NCBI GenBank assembly: GCA_947500005.1
Contig: CANMQJ010000004.1
Location: forward strand, 214,442-278,441
Origin: an uncultured Paracoccaceae bacterium
GTDB taxonomy: Bacteria > Pseudomonadota > Alphaproteobacteria > Rhodobacterales > Rhodobacteraceae
DNA length: 64,000 nucleotides
Reading direction: 5' to 3'
The notes below the pieces were generated by a model. It had not been told where the DNA came from, did no database searches, and worked only from the letters and a program-made list of their open reading frames with translations. How positions within the stretch are numbered: position 1 is the first letter of the stretch; each line of letters begins with the position of its first letter. The translations under genes were made by a program, and so were the position numbers. Shown here piece by piece: positions 51,769-61,581 of the stretch.

Positions 51769-53405
51769 GCGACGATACGCTCCTCAAGGTCCGCAACCTC
51801 AAGATCGGCGCGACGGTCTATCCGCCGGGAGAGAAACCCCGTGATATCGAGATCGTGCACGGCGTCAGCTTCGATCTCGCGCGCGGGAAGGTGCTGGGAC
51901 TGATCGGCGAATCCGGAGCCGGCAAATCCACCATCGGACTCGCTTCGATGGCCTATGGCCGAGGCGGCGTGCGCATCACCGGGGGCGAGGTCTGGGTCAA
52001 CGGGCGCGACATCCTGAAATCGGGCCTGCGCGACGTTCGCCGCCTGCGCGGGGGCGAGGTCACATATGTCTCGCAATCCGCCGCAGCGTCCTTCAACCCG
52101 GCCAAGAAGATCATGGACCAGGTGGTCGAGGCTGCGGTCGAACAGAAGAAATTCTCCCGCAAGGAGGCCGAAGCCCGCGCCCGCGCGCTCTTCGCCAAGC
52201 TGGGGCTGCCCGATCCGGACAATATCGGCGAACGCTATCCCCACCAGGTCTCGGGCGGGCAGTTGCAACGCTGCATGACGGCTCTGGCACTCTGCCCCGA
52301 ACCCGATCTCGTGGTCTTTGACGAGCCCACCACTGCGCTGGACGTGACCACCCAGATCGACGTTCTGATGGCCATCAAGGACGCGATCCGCGATACCGGC
52401 GTGGCCGCCCTCTACATCACCCATGACCTCGCCGTCGTGGCGCAGGTGAGCGACGACATCATGGTGCTGCGCATGGGCGAGACTGTCGAATACGGCGAAA
52501 CCGACCAGATCATCAACCACCCGCGGGAAGAATACACACAGGCGCTGGTCTCGGTCCGCTCCATCGAGCACGAGGAAAAGACCCCCACGCCGGACCCGGT
52601 GCTTCGGGTCGAAGGGATCAGCGCGCGGTATCGCGGTCTGAAATTCGATGTGCTGCACAACGTCAATGTCGAGCTGCATCCCGGTCAGACGCTCGCTGTC
52701 GTGGGCGAATCCGGCTCGGGCAAATCCACTCTCGCCCGCGTGATCACCGGCCTCCTGCCCCCGCGCGAAGGGCAGATCCATTTCGCAGGTCGCACGCTCA
52801 GCCCCGACCTTGCCGGCCGCTCGCGAGAGGATCTGCGCGAATTGCAGATGATCTACCAGATGGCCGATGTCGCGATGAACCCGCGCCAGACGGTCGGCAC
52901 GATCATCGGTCGGCCGCTGGAATTCTACTTCGGGATGAAAGGCGCCGAGAAACGCCGCCGCATTCAGGAATTGCTCGACGAGATCGAACTGGGCGACGGC
53001 TTCATCGACCGTTGCCCGGCCGAACTGTCGGGAGGCCAGAAACAGCGCGTCTGCATCGCCCGCGCATTGGCCGCGAAGCCCAGGATGATCATCTGCGACG
53101 AGGTCACCTCGGCGCTCGATCCTCTTGTAGCCGACGGCATCCTCAAGTTGCTGCTGAACCTGCAGAAAATCGAGGACGTGGCCTATCTATTCATCACTCA
53201 CGACCTGGCCACGGTGCGGGCGATCAGCGATTCCATCGCGGTGATGTACCAGGGCCGCGTCGTGCGCTACGGCTCCAAGTCCGAGGTGCTCAGCCCGCCC
53301 TTCGACGATTACACCGACCTCCTGCTCAGCTCGGTGCCGGAGATGAAACTCGGCTGGCTGGAGGACGTCGTCGCACACAGAAAAATGGAAAGTGCGGGGA
53401 ACTGA
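51765..53405 (+). CDS. ABC transporter ATPase with two nucleotide-binding domains
   Basis: This 546-residue protein fuses the DppD and DppF type ATPases in one chain. Domain 1 has Walker A GESGAGKST (about 45), signature VSGGQLQR, Walker B LVVFDEPTTALD; domain 2 has GESGSGKST (about 320), signature LSGGQKQR, Walker B MIICDEVTSALD. Each domain carries the H-loop. Double ATPases of this kind energise peptide or nickel-like importers. It ends the importer operon; two hairpins follow. Confidence 0.93.
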   Translation: MSDDTLLKVRNLKIGATVYPPGEKPRDIEIVHGVSFDLARGKVLGLIGESGAGKSTIGLASMAYGRGGVRITGGEVWVNGRDILKSGLRDVRRLRGGEVTYVSQSAAASFNPAKKIMDQVVEAAVEQKKFSRKEAEARARALFAKLGLPDPDNIGERYPHQVSGGQLQRCMTALALCPEPDLVVFDEPTTALDVTTQIDVLMAIKDAIRDTGVAALYITHDLAVVAQVSDDIMVLRMGETVEYGETDQIINHPREEYTQALVSVRSIEHEEKTPTPDPVLRVEGISARYRGLKFDVLHNVNVELHPGQTLAVVGESGSGKSTLARVITGLLPPREGQIHFAGRTLSPDLAGRSREDLRELQMIYQMADVAMNPRQTVGTIIGRPLEFYFGMKGAEKRRRIQELLDEIELGDGFIDRCPAELSGGQKQRVCIARALAAKPRMIICDEVTSALDPLVADGILKLLLNLQKIEDVAYLFITHDLATVRAISDSIAVMYQGRVVRYGSKSEVLSPPFDDYTDLLLSSVPEMKLGWLEDVVAHRKMESAGN

Positions 53406-53447
53406 TACAGTTTCTTCTCGTCGCCCAATACCGCCGCCGGGGGCATC

Positions 53448-53491
53448 GCGGCGCCCCTTGGGGCGCCGCTGGTAGAGCGCGCCGAAGGCGC
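53448..53491. terminator. Two hairpins after the ABC importer genes
   Basis: GCGGCGCCCC (53448-53457) pairs perfectly with GGGGCGCCGC (53460-53469). A second small hairpin is GCGCC-GAA-GGCGC (53479-53491). There is no T run, so they may partly terminate or protect the transcript end of the ABC operon, reducing expression of the following phosphodiesterase gene. Confidence 0.5.
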
Positions 53492-53512
53492 ACAATCTGA
53501 CAGGAGCAGAAC

Positions 53513-54349
53513 GTGAAGACCAAGCTTCTCCTCATCATTCTCGACGGGGTCCCTTGGCGCAATTTCCGCAGGCTCTTCGGCAATCTCGAGGGCTGGGTCG
53601 AGGCGGGCGAGGCGCGGGTCTGGAAGCATCGCGCAGTGCTGCCATCGATCTCGGCCAGTTGCTACGCCTCGATCCATACCGGCGTCACACCGCAGGAGCA
53701 TGGCTGCACCGGGAATGGCAACGTGTTCCGTCTCGCGCAAAAGGACGTGTTCTCGCAGGTCCGTGCGGGTGGTGGCGTGACGGGGGCCGTGGCGCACAGT
53801 TTCTGGTCGGAATTCTTCAACCGCCACCCGTTCGACCCGGTCCTCGACATCGAATACGATGAACCAGAGAACCCCACGATCAATCACGGGCGCTTTCATA
53901 CGATGTCGGGGTATGGTCTCATCAACCAGATGACGCCCTCGGATGTCGATCTCTTCGCCACTCTGACCCGTCTCTGCCAGCGCTTCGATCTCGATTACGG
54001 GTTGCTGCACACCTGTACTCTCGACAGCATGGGCCACAGGTTCTTCCATGATTGTCAGGAAACGGACCACGCCTGCGCGATGATGGATGAGATGCTCGCA
54101 CCCTTCATCCCCCGCTGGCTCACGATGGGATACGAGGTGATCGTCACCGCCGATCACGGACAGGACGAGCGCGGACATCACGGCGGGCGGAGCGCCCTCC
54201 AACAGGAAACCGCGCTTTACTACTTTGGGGCAGCCGACGGCCCGCCAAGCGACACGGTGATCGACCAGTTGCAATTGGCGCCAACGATCCTGTCCCGTCT
54301 TGGTGCGCCACCGGCCGAAACCATGCGGGCCGGATCTTTCCTCACCTGA
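53513..54349 (+). CDS. Alkaline-phosphatase-fold phosphodiesterase (NPP-like)
   Basis: This 278-residue type I phosphodiesterase/nucleotide pyrophosphatase-like enzyme has metal ligands at Asp11 (LIILDGV), in TLDSMGHRFFHD and in TADHGQDERGHHGG. The nucleophile region LPSISASCYASIHTG places Ser47 at the position of the usual Thr, and Cys50 at the position of the conserved Asn. It is only 278 residues, shorter than most NPPs, and lacks a signal peptide. It lies downstream of the ABC importer, with two hairpins between. Confidence 0.82.
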   Translation: MKTKLLLIILDGVPWRNFRRLFGNLEGWVEAGEARVWKHRAVLPSISASCYASIHTGVTPQEHGCTGNGNVFRLAQKDVFSQVRAGGGVTGAVAHSFWSEFFNRHPFDPVLDIEYDEPENPTINHGRFHTMSGYGLINQMTPSDVDLFATLTRLCQRFDLDYGLLHTCTLDSMGHRFFHDCQETDHACAMMDEMLAPFIPRWLTMGYEVIVTADHGQDERGHHGGRSALQQETALYYFGAADGPPSDTVIDQLQLAPTILSRLGAPPAETMRAGSFLT

Positions 54350-55285
54350 CTAGGCGCGATCCTCGTAGGGCCAGATCTCCTGCCCCAGCGCCTCGATCGC
54401 TATGCAGATCCGCTCGAAACTGTCGCGCGCCCGGCCCACGGTGGTGCGTGCCCGCAGATAGCCGTGGATCAACCCCGCCTCGTTGATCCATTCGGCCTTG
54501 CCACCCGCTCCGCGGATCCTGTCGCGATACTCACGCGCATCGTCCCGGATCGGGTCGCAATCGGCCGAGAAGATCACGGTGGGGGGCAGGTTCGAACAAT
54601 CGCTGTCTTGCAGAGGTGCGAAAGTAGGATCGTTCTGCGGTTTTTCGCCGTGAAACCGAACCGTCATGTAAAAGGCGATATCGTCGCGCGTCAACAGCGG
54701 GGCATGCGCGTGCTCGGTGTAGGACGCCGCCGTCATGTCGCCGCCCAGACCGGGATAGATCAGGACCTGACCCCAAACCTGGGAAAGCTTGCCCCGCGCG
54801 TGGTGCGCGACGCAGGCCGCGAGATTTCCGCCGGCACTGTCGCCGGCCAGGACCAACGGGTCATCATACTCGACCGCCGCCCACTCCGTCGCCGTCCAGC
54901 TGTCGTCGAACTGCACAGGGTGACGAAACTCGGGGCACAGCCGGTAGTCGACGGAGACGACGCGATAGCCCGTCTGAAGACAGATCTCGGCGCAGACGTC
55001 GTCATGACTTTCCAGGCCGCCCACGACGAACCCGCCCCCGTGGTAGTAGACCACCGTGCGGGACGGGTCACCCGCCGTATAGACACGCACAGGAACGCCG
55101 TTGGCCGACATATCCTCGGCGCTCACCCCGTCGGGGTAACCTTCGTGGAACGTCCGGCACATCTCGTCATAGACGCGACGCTGATCCTCGATCGTCAGGC
55201 CCACCGCGTCCTCGGGATAGCTTTCCAACGTCCGGCGGATGAAGGCCCATGTCTCTGCATCGATCAGCTTGTCGTAATCGGCCAT
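54350..55285 (-). CDS. HSL-type alpha/beta hydrolase (esterase)
   Basis: This 311-residue esterase of the hormone-sensitive-lipase group has the oxyanion motif YYHGGGFVVGG (HGGG at 82-85) and nucleophile GDSAGG (Ser150), with Asp in SADCDPIRDD and His near LIHGYLR. Start 55285 (MADYDKLIDAETW) follows the acyl-CoA synthetase stop by one base, so both are co-transcribed. It may release an acyl chain that the synthetase then activates. Confidence 0.9.
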   Translation of the reverse strand: MADYDKLIDAETWAFIRRTLESYPEDAVGLTIEDQRRVYDEMCRTFHEGYPDGVSAEDMSANGVPVRVYTAGDPSRTVVYYHGGGFVVGGLESHDDVCAEICLQTGYRVVSVDYRLCPEFRHPVQFDDSWTATEWAAVEYDDPLVLAGDSAGGNLAACVAHHARGKLSQVWGQVLIYPGLGGDMTAASYTEHAHAPLLTRDDIAFYMTVRFHGEKPQNDPTFAPLQDSDCSNLPPTVIFSADCDPIRDDAREYRDRIRGAGGKAEWINEAGLIHGYLRARTTVGRARDSFERICIAIEALGQEIWPYEDRA

Positions 55286-55286
55286 C

Positions 55287-57176
55287 TCACTCGGCCCACT
55301 CCCAGGGTCGCGTATAGGCCCCGAGCACCTTGGCCACGTCGGCCTCATCGGCGCCGTTGCGCTCCAACTGTGCCACCAGACCTCGTTTCTTGTCATCGAC
55401 CACGCTTGCGACACGCGCCTGGACGCCGGCATCCTCGAGCGCGCCGTTGTACACGCGGGTGATTGCGTGCTTTCGCAGATCAGGCTTGAAGATCTTTCCC
55501 ACGGCTGTCTTGGGCAGTTCGGGCATGATGGTCATATGCTTGGGGATCGCCGCCCGCTCATGCACATGCACTTTGCAATATTCCATCAATTCATCTTCGG
55601 TGACGCTAGCCCCCTCGACCAGTTCGACAAAGGCGCAGGGCACCTCGCCTGCGTGAGCATCGGGCTGTCCGATGGCACCGGCAAAGGCCACCGCATCGTG
55701 TCCCAACAGCGTCTCCTCGATATCCGCAGGGTCGATGTTGTGCCCGCCACGAATGATCAGGTCCTTGGCGCGGCCGGTAATCCAGAGATAGCCGTCGCTG
55801 TCCACGCGCCCCAAGTCGCCCGTCCGCAAGTGCGTGCCATAATGGTAGAGGTCGCGGTTCTTGTCCTCTTCGGTATAGGTATTCCCCTCGAAAACGCCGG
55901 GGTTCGAGATGCAGATCTCGCCAATCTCGTCCACCGCACATTCCACCGGGCCGTCGGGCGTGGATTTCAGGATCTTCACGTCCGTGTAGGGGAAGGGGAT
56001 ACCGATCGAGCCGATCTTCTTCTCGCCGTCGACCGGATTGCAGGAGACGAGGCAGGTCGCCTCGGTCAGGCCATAGCCTTCGACGATGGTCACGCCCGTC
56101 GCTTTCTCGAACCGCTTGAACAACTCCACCGGCAGCGGAGCGGAGCCAGAGAACGCCGTCTTGACGGTCGAGACATCGGCATCAACGGGGCGCTGCATCT
56201 TGGCCGAGATCGCGGTGGGCACGGTAATGATAAAGGAAATCTTCCACCGTTCGATGAGCTTCCAGAAATTGTCGAACACGCCGTCACCGCGATAGCCGGC
56301 CGGCGTCGGGAAGACGACATGCGCGCCCGAGGTCACCGCCGCCATCACGATCACGTGGCATGCGAAGACATGAAACAGCGGCAACGGGCACATGATGTTG
56401 TCATCTTCGGTGAAGAGCAGAGAATGCCCGATCCAGCCATTGTAGATCATGCCGGAATACTTGTGCTGCGCCACCTTGGGCATTCCCGTGGTGCCGCCCG
56501 TGTGAAAGTAGCAGGCGACCCGGTCGCCGTCGGAATCCGCAAAATTCAGCGTCTTGGGCTGCTTGTCCAGTTCCCGGTTGAAATCGAGGTAGTCGGCGTG
56601 GGCGAGGTGCTCCTTGTCCGCCATCTTCGGCCGCACCAGCGGCACAATCCACGATTTCGGCGGGGTCAGGTAACGGTTCAGATCCACCTCGAGCACGGTG
56701 TTGACATGCGGCGCGTGGCGCACCGCCTCCGCGACCTTCTGTGCAACATCCGTCTTGGGAAATGGCTTGAGCGTGACGACGACCTTGGCATTCGTCTCGC
56801 GCAGGATCGAGGCGATCTGCTCGGGCTCCAGCAGCGGGTTGACCGGGTTGACGATCCCGGCCACGGCGCCGCCCAGCATGGTAATGAGCGTCTCGTTGCA
56901 GTTGGGCATGACATAGGCGATCGTATCGCCTTCCCTCACACCCAGCGAGCGGAAAAGGTTGGCGGCCTGGTTGGTCTTTTCCAGGAGTTGAGCCCAGGTC
57001 AAGGTTTCGGCCTTGTCCTTGGGACCCGACAGCAGCTGAAAGCTGACCGCCTTGTAATCCGGGAACTTCCCCGCCGTGCGCGACAAAAGCTTGTGCAGCG
57101 TCGCGGGTACGTCACGGTCCTCCCACGACATTTCCCCTTCGACGCGCAGCTTGTCTTCCATCCCTACAAAGGCCAT
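55287..57176 (-). CDS. Acyl-CoA synthetase (AMP-dependent ligase)
   Basis: This 629-residue ANL-superfamily ligase activates a carboxylic acid to its CoA thioester. Motifs are the AMP-binding loop YFHTGGTTGMPKVAQHKY (about residues 205-222), YGLTEATCLVSCNP, the hinge GRAKDLIIRGGHNIDP and the C-terminal lysine region PKTAVGKIFKPDL. ATG 57176 is preferred over an upstream TTG because a GGGGAGG site lies 6 bases before it. It is read together with the HSL esterase. Confidence 0.9.
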   Translation of the reverse strand: MAFVGMEDKLRVEGEMSWEDRDVPATLHKLLSRTAGKFPDYKAVSFQLLSGPKDKAETLTWAQLLEKTNQAANLFRSLGVREGDTIAYVMPNCNETLITMLGGAVAGIVNPVNPLLEPEQIASILRETNAKVVVTLKPFPKTDVAQKVAEAVRHAPHVNTVLEVDLNRYLTPPKSWIVPLVRPKMADKEHLAHADYLDFNRELDKQPKTLNFADSDGDRVACYFHTGGTTGMPKVAQHKYSGMIYNGWIGHSLLFTEDDNIMCPLPLFHVFACHVIVMAAVTSGAHVVFPTPAGYRGDGVFDNFWKLIERWKISFIITVPTAISAKMQRPVDADVSTVKTAFSGSAPLPVELFKRFEKATGVTIVEGYGLTEATCLVSCNPVDGEKKIGSIGIPFPYTDVKILKSTPDGPVECAVDEIGEICISNPGVFEGNTYTEEDKNRDLYHYGTHLRTGDLGRVDSDGYLWITGRAKDLIIRGGHNIDPADIEETLLGHDAVAFAGAIGQPDAHAGEVPCAFVELVEGASVTEDELMEYCKVHVHERAAIPKHMTIMPELPKTAVGKIFKPDLRKHAITRVYNGALEDAGVQARVASVVDDKKRGLVAQLERNGADEADVAKVLGAYTRPWEWAE

Positions 57177-57342
57177 CGGTGTCCTCCCCAATCTGCCCGC
57201 TATTCAGGTGCGGGACGGCATCTGTCGTGCAGCCCGAGGATGTGGTCATTTGACGTCGGGCGCAAGCAGGGGCTTTAGTGCGTAGGGACCCTGTTTTGTA
57301 GAATGACGCTGCGGCGAAGACGCGAGTTCCGGAGCGTCACCC

Positions 57343-59163
57343 CTACTCGGCGGCGACACCATCGGTGAACTGAAGGCGCGCGAGGCGAGCATAGAGGCCC
57401 CCCTGCGCCACCAGTTGATCATGGGTACCCTGCGCGACGATGCGCCCTGCTTCCATCACGACGATGCGATCGGCCTTTTTCACCGTGGCCAGCCTGTGCG
57501 CGACGATCAAAGTCGTCCGGCCAGCGCTCAACTCGTCCACCGCCTGCTGGACCGCACGCTCGCTTTCGGCGTCCAGCGCCGAGGTCGCCTCGTCCAGGAG
57601 CAGAACCGGGGCGTCGCGCAGGATCGCCCGGGCAATCGCGATGCGCTGTTTCTGCCCGCCCGAAAGCATCACACCACGTTCGCCAACATAGGCCTCGTAC
57701 CCCTCGGGCAACGCCATGATGAAGTCATGAGCCGCGGCAGCACGAGCGGCGGCCTCGACCTCGGCATCAGTGGCGTCGGGACGGCCGAACCGGATGTTCT
57801 CGCGCGCGGTAGTGGCAAAGATGACGGGATCCTGAGGCACGAGCGCGACATGCTGGCGGAAGGCCCCGCGGGCGAGCGTCCGCAGGTCCACGCCATCCAG
57901 CGTAACACGGCCGGACTCGGGGTCGTAGAAGCGCAGGATCATCTGGATGACGGTCGTCTTGCCCGCGCCCGAGGGCCCGACAAAGGCCACTGTTTCGCCC
58001 GGCGCTACCGTCAGGGTCAAGCCGTCCAGCGCGACGGTCTCGGGACGCGAGGGATACCGGAAGGTAACGTTCTCGAACCCTATCGCGCCACGCACCGGGA
58101 GTGGAAGCGCCTGCGGTTGCGCGGGATCGCGCACTGTATCGTCCGCCGCCAGCAATTCAACCAATCGCTCGGTCGCGCCAGCGGCGCGCTGAAGTTCGGA
58201 GAATATCTCGGACAGCGCCGCGACGGAGCCTGCCATGATCACGGAGTAGATCAGGAACTGGATCAGCGTTCCCTCGGTCATTGTGCCCGAGCGAACGGCA
58301 TTGGCGCCCATCCACAGGACCCCGACGATCCCTGCGAAGACGAGGAAGATCACGATCACCGTCAGCACCGCCCGCGTCTGGATACGGCGGGCGGACACAT
58401 CATAGGAGGTTTCGGTGATGTCGGAGAAGCGCAGTCGGCTGGCCGCCTCATGGGTAAAGGCCTGCACCGTCTGTACCGCACCCAGCGCCTCACTCGCATT
58501 GCCCGAGGAGGCGGCGATCCAGTCCTGATTCTCTCGGCTGATCTTGCGCAGGCGGCGGCCGAGAACGAGGATCGGCACCACGACCAGCGGTATGATCAGC
58601 AGAACCATGCCCGTCAGCTTGGCCGAGGTCAGCAGCATCAGCACCAGCCCGCCCAGGAACATCAGCAGGTTGCGCAGGGCGATGGAGACGGATGAGCCCA
58701 GCACCGACTGGATGAGGGTGGTGTCGGTCGTGATCCGGCTCAGCACCTCGCCGGTCATGATGCGCTCGTAGAATTCCGGGCTCATGCCGATGACCCGGTC
58801 GAACACCGCCTTGCGGATATCGGCAACAACACGCTCCCCGAGACGGGTCACCAGTGCGTAGCGGATTCCGGTTCCCATGGCGAGCAGCCCGGCGATGCCA
58901 AGCGCCGCCAGAAAATACTGGTCGAGAAGCGCGCCATCCTCGATCCGGAAATGATCGACTACACGGCGAACCGCCAGCGGCAAGGTGAGGGTCATGGAAG
59001 CGGTGAGGACAAGGGCCAGGGTCGCGCCCAGCATCAGCGCCTTGTACGGTCGCATGAAAGGCCAAAGAGACCGAAGCACACCGATCTTTCGCGACCGTTC
59101 CCGATCCTCGGTCGCGCCCGGTGCGCCGGGATGTGCGGTTTGCGCGGTCGTGGATCGTGCCAT
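57343..59163 (-). CDS. ABC exporter half-transporter (ABCB/MsbA-like)
   Basis: This 606-residue half-transporter has an N-terminal six-helix ABC membrane domain (about residues 35-325) and a C-terminal ATPase with Walker A GPSGAGKTTV, signature LSGGQKQRIAIARAI and Walker B VLLLDEATSALD. It resembles MsbA-type lipid or drug exporters. It starts at 59163, following AAGGGAAAGAC. It is adjacent to RTX genes but lacks the peptidase domain and membrane-fusion partner of type I RTX exporters, so that role is unlikely. Confidence 0.9.
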   Translation of the reverse strand: MARSTTAQTAHPGAPGATEDRERSRKIGVLRSLWPFMRPYKALMLGATLALVLTASMTLTLPLAVRRVVDHFRIEDGALLDQYFLAALGIAGLLAMGTGIRYALVTRLGERVVADIRKAVFDRVIGMSPEFYERIMTGEVLSRITTDTTLIQSVLGSSVSIALRNLLMFLGGLVLMLLTSAKLTGMVLLIIPLVVVPILVLGRRLRKISRENQDWIAASSGNASEALGAVQTVQAFTHEAASRLRFSDITETSYDVSARRIQTRAVLTVIVIFLVFAGIVGVLWMGANAVRSGTMTEGTLIQFLIYSVIMAGSVAALSEIFSELQRAAGATERLVELLAADDTVRDPAQPQALPLPVRGAIGFENVTFRYPSRPETVALDGLTLTVAPGETVAFVGPSGAGKTTVIQMILRFYDPESGRVTLDGVDLRTLARGAFRQHVALVPQDPVIFATTARENIRFGRPDATDAEVEAAARAAAAHDFIMALPEGYEAYVGERGVMLSGGQKQRIAIARAILRDAPVLLLDEATSALDAESERAVQQAVDELSAGRTTLIVAHRLATVKKADRIVVMEAGRIVAQGTHDQLVAQGGLYARLARLQFTDGVAAE

Positions 59164-59333
59164 GTCTTTCCCTTGCTGCTTGGTCACCCTGGCCTGCGCC
59201 TCGGCGCGGCAATCGGTCTGTTTCATGGCCCCCGGGGGTCAAAGGGTCAAGCGCTCCGGGTCATTTGAGCCCCAATTCGGCCCATTTGACGCGGGAAAGT
59301 GAAGCGAGGGTTGGGAAACGGAAACCATACAGA

Positions 59334-59366
59334 AAGGGCGACCGGAGCCTTGGCCCGACCGCCCTT
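59334..59366. terminator. Terminator-like hairpin after the first RTX gene
   Basis: AAGGGCG (59334-59340) pairs with CGCCCTT (59360-59366) and is followed on the plus strand by CGGTTTTT. It lies 32 bases past the stop of the RTX gene and between it and the ABC exporter. Confidence 0.55.
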
Positions 59367-59397
59367 CGGTTTTTCGTGCGTCAGTTCCCTGAACCGA

Positions 59398-61317
59398 TCA
59401 GAAGATGAAGTCGCTTGCCGTCAGGTTGGCTGCGGTTTCCGTCAGGATCAGGATCTGGTCACCGGCCCCGTAGTCGATGCGAACATCAGCGCCGACCTGG
59501 GTGATCGTCAACGCGGCATAGTTCGCCGCCCCGGTGACAAACTGGATCTTGTCCACGTTGTCGACGTAATCGACAATCGTGTCGTTCCCGTTGCCCGACC
59601 AGAACTGGAACACGTCATTGCCCAGCCCGCCGCGCAGCGTGTCGTCGCCCTTGTTGCCGGCGATGGTGTCATTGTCCCACATCCCGTTGATGTAGTCGTT
59701 GCCATCCCACCCCCAGAGCACGTCATTGCCGAAGTCGCCCGTGATCTCGTTGTCGAAGTCGTCCCCGTAGAGGGAGTCGTCGAGCGTCGAGCCCCAGAGG
59801 TCCTCGATCGAGAAATAGCTGTCGCCATAGGCGATCCCTGTATTGTTGTTGGGATTCAGCAGGCTGGCAAAGACACCATCGATCTGGGCATTGTAATAGG
59901 AAGCACGGTCCTGCCCCTCGCCGCCGTCGATCACGTCACGCCCGGCGCCGCCGAGGATGGTGTCGTTGCCGGCTTCGCCGCGGATGATATCCCAGCCGGA
60001 GTTGCCTGAGATGTAGTCGTCACCGTCGCCGCCCAGCAGCGTGTCCGACCCACCGCGTCCGAACATGTAGTCTGTCTCGCCTCCGCCATCCATGCGGTTC
60101 GAGCCCATGTTGCCGCGCAGCCGGTTGGACAGATCGTTGCCATCACCGTTGATGTCGTCGCCGCCCAGCAGGGTCAATTCCTCGAACCAGTCTCCCAGCT
60201 CATGCGAGACCGCCGCCTCGACCGTGTCGGTGCCCTCGCCATCGTTCTCGATCAGCGAGGTGGTGCCGTCATCGATCCGGTAAAGGTCGTCACCGTCCCC
60301 GCCGCGCACGTCGCCGATCACCTGCCCCCCGAGTCCGTCGAAGGTATCATTGGCTCCACCCAGTTCGATATCGCCGTTGATGATACCCGCATTGGTGACC
60401 CAGTCGCGCGCATCGGCCCCGACGACCCGGCCAACGATCAGGCCGGTATTGACGACATCAATTGCGACCTTGGTGCCATCGACATACTCTTCCTCATAGC
60501 CGGGAAGGGTGTCCGGTGGCTCGGTCGGGTTGCCCAGCGGGTCGAGCCCGATGCCTATCCCCTGGTCCAGCATGTGCGAACTGATGGTGCCCGAGTTCAT
60601 CACGTTGAGGTAATAGGGGTCGTCCGAGGTCGTTTGCACCCACGGGTAATCCCGCAGGATGCCGTTATAGCCCGAAACGTTGCCCGAGTTCATGATGTAG
60701 ACATCACCCGAGTTGGTGACCCGTATGCCGGAGCTGTCGGCGCTGAAGTTGCCGCCAGAGATGATGCTGGTGTTGGTAACGAAGCTCTGACCCTCGTCAT
60801 CGGAGTTGTTGATGAACATCCCATGCTGATGACCGTTGATCGTGCCATGGTTCACCGCGTTGATCTCGTTCACGAAACCCACGTCATCGGCAACGCCTAG
60901 GCTGGCGCCGGTATAATTCAGGCCGGTGATCGTTCCCATGTTGGAGAAATCGATGCTCGACTTGTAGACGGTGATACCGTTCGATGCGCCCTCGACGTAA
61001 CCGAGGTTGTTGAAGTCGAACGCGCCGCTGCCGCCATTGGCGGTGATTCCGTTGGATTCGACGCTGTGGACAAGCGCCCCCGAACCGACCGAAAGATCGA
61101 GCGATCCGGGACGGTTGATGTCGATACCCACGTTTTCCGACGTTACCCGTCCCTGCACATTGACGATCATGTGCGAGGTCTGGACACTGTTGTGGGAGAG
61201 CCCGTCCCCCGTCATCGCCTCGATGGTGTGGTTGTATGGCAGGTAGTAGCTGGTGCTTCCAGCGCCGCCTGGCAGCAGATAGGTGACGAATTGTCCTGGG
61301 ATTACAGTTACAGGCAT
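59398..61317 (-). CDS. RTX (hemolysin-type calcium-binding) secreted protein, paralogue 1
   Basis: 639 residues without an N-terminal signal. Residues about 80-325 consist of divergent repeats of the NxGxI type (NHGTINGHQHGMF, TGLNYTGASLG, NSGNVSG), predicted to form a beta-solenoid. From about 327 follow RTX nonapeptide repeats (GGDGDDLYR, GGDGDDYIS, GEAGNDTILGGAGRDVIDGG) that bind calcium, and a C-terminal type I secretion signal ending ASDFIF. A strong AGGAGGAAATAC site precedes ATG 61317. It probably is an exported adhesin-like protein. The last about 180 residues are about 90% identical to the next paralogue. Confidence 0.87.
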   Translation of the reverse strand: MPVTVIPGQFVTYLLPGGAGSTSYYLPYNHTIEAMTGDGLSHNSVQTSHMIVNVQGRVTSENVGIDINRPGSLDLSVGSGALVHSVESNGITANGGSGAFDFNNLGYVEGASNGITVYKSSIDFSNMGTITGLNYTGASLGVADDVGFVNEINAVNHGTINGHQHGMFINNSDDEGQSFVTNTSIISGGNFSADSSGIRVTNSGDVYIMNSGNVSGYNGILRDYPWVQTTSDDPYYLNVMNSGTISSHMLDQGIGIGLDPLGNPTEPPDTLPGYEEEYVDGTKVAIDVVNTGLIVGRVVGADARDWVTNAGIINGDIELGGANDTFDGLGGQVIGDVRGGDGDDLYRIDDGTTSLIENDGEGTDTVEAAVSHELGDWFEELTLLGGDDINGDGNDLSNRLRGNMGSNRMDGGGETDYMFGRGGSDTLLGGDGDDYISGNSGWDIIRGEAGNDTILGGAGRDVIDGGEGQDRASYYNAQIDGVFASLLNPNNNTGIAYGDSYFSIEDLWGSTLDDSLYGDDFDNEITGDFGNDVLWGWDGNDYINGMWDNDTIAGNKGDDTLRGGLGNDVFQFWSGNGNDTIVDYVDNVDKIQFVTGAANYAALTITQVGADVRIDYGAGDQILILTETAANLTASDFIF

Positions 61318-61581
61318 TGTATTTCCTCCTGATCAATATGGTACTTGAAATGCGGGCGAAACCACCCCGGCCCGCTGGGCTGCCCATAGGCGGGGGTGAC
61401 CCGCCCCAAGGCTTCAAAAAACTCTTGCACCTCCTGTCCCTTCGTCGGTTTTTCCTTAGCGGAGGGACCGGTCCTATCAATGAATTCAGTCTACACCTGA
61501 CGGGCACTCAAATCAGGTAATTGTTCACACATGGGCGTCACGAACCGAAAAAAGCTCGTCCATGCGGAATGGAAGATCCCG
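61318..61581. other. 264-bp spacer between RTX paralogues 1 and 2
   Basis: No gene is seen. A small GGCGGG/CCCGCC hairpin occurs at about 61392-61410. The spacer has lower GC near 61440-61560 and probably holds the promoter of the first paralogue. Confidence 0.5.

Noticed and set aside
57343..59163. ABC exporter as the type I secretion ATPase of the neighbouring RTX proteins
   Set aside because: It is an MsbA-like half-transporter without a membrane-fusion partner in the window; the RTX exporter is probably elsewhere.
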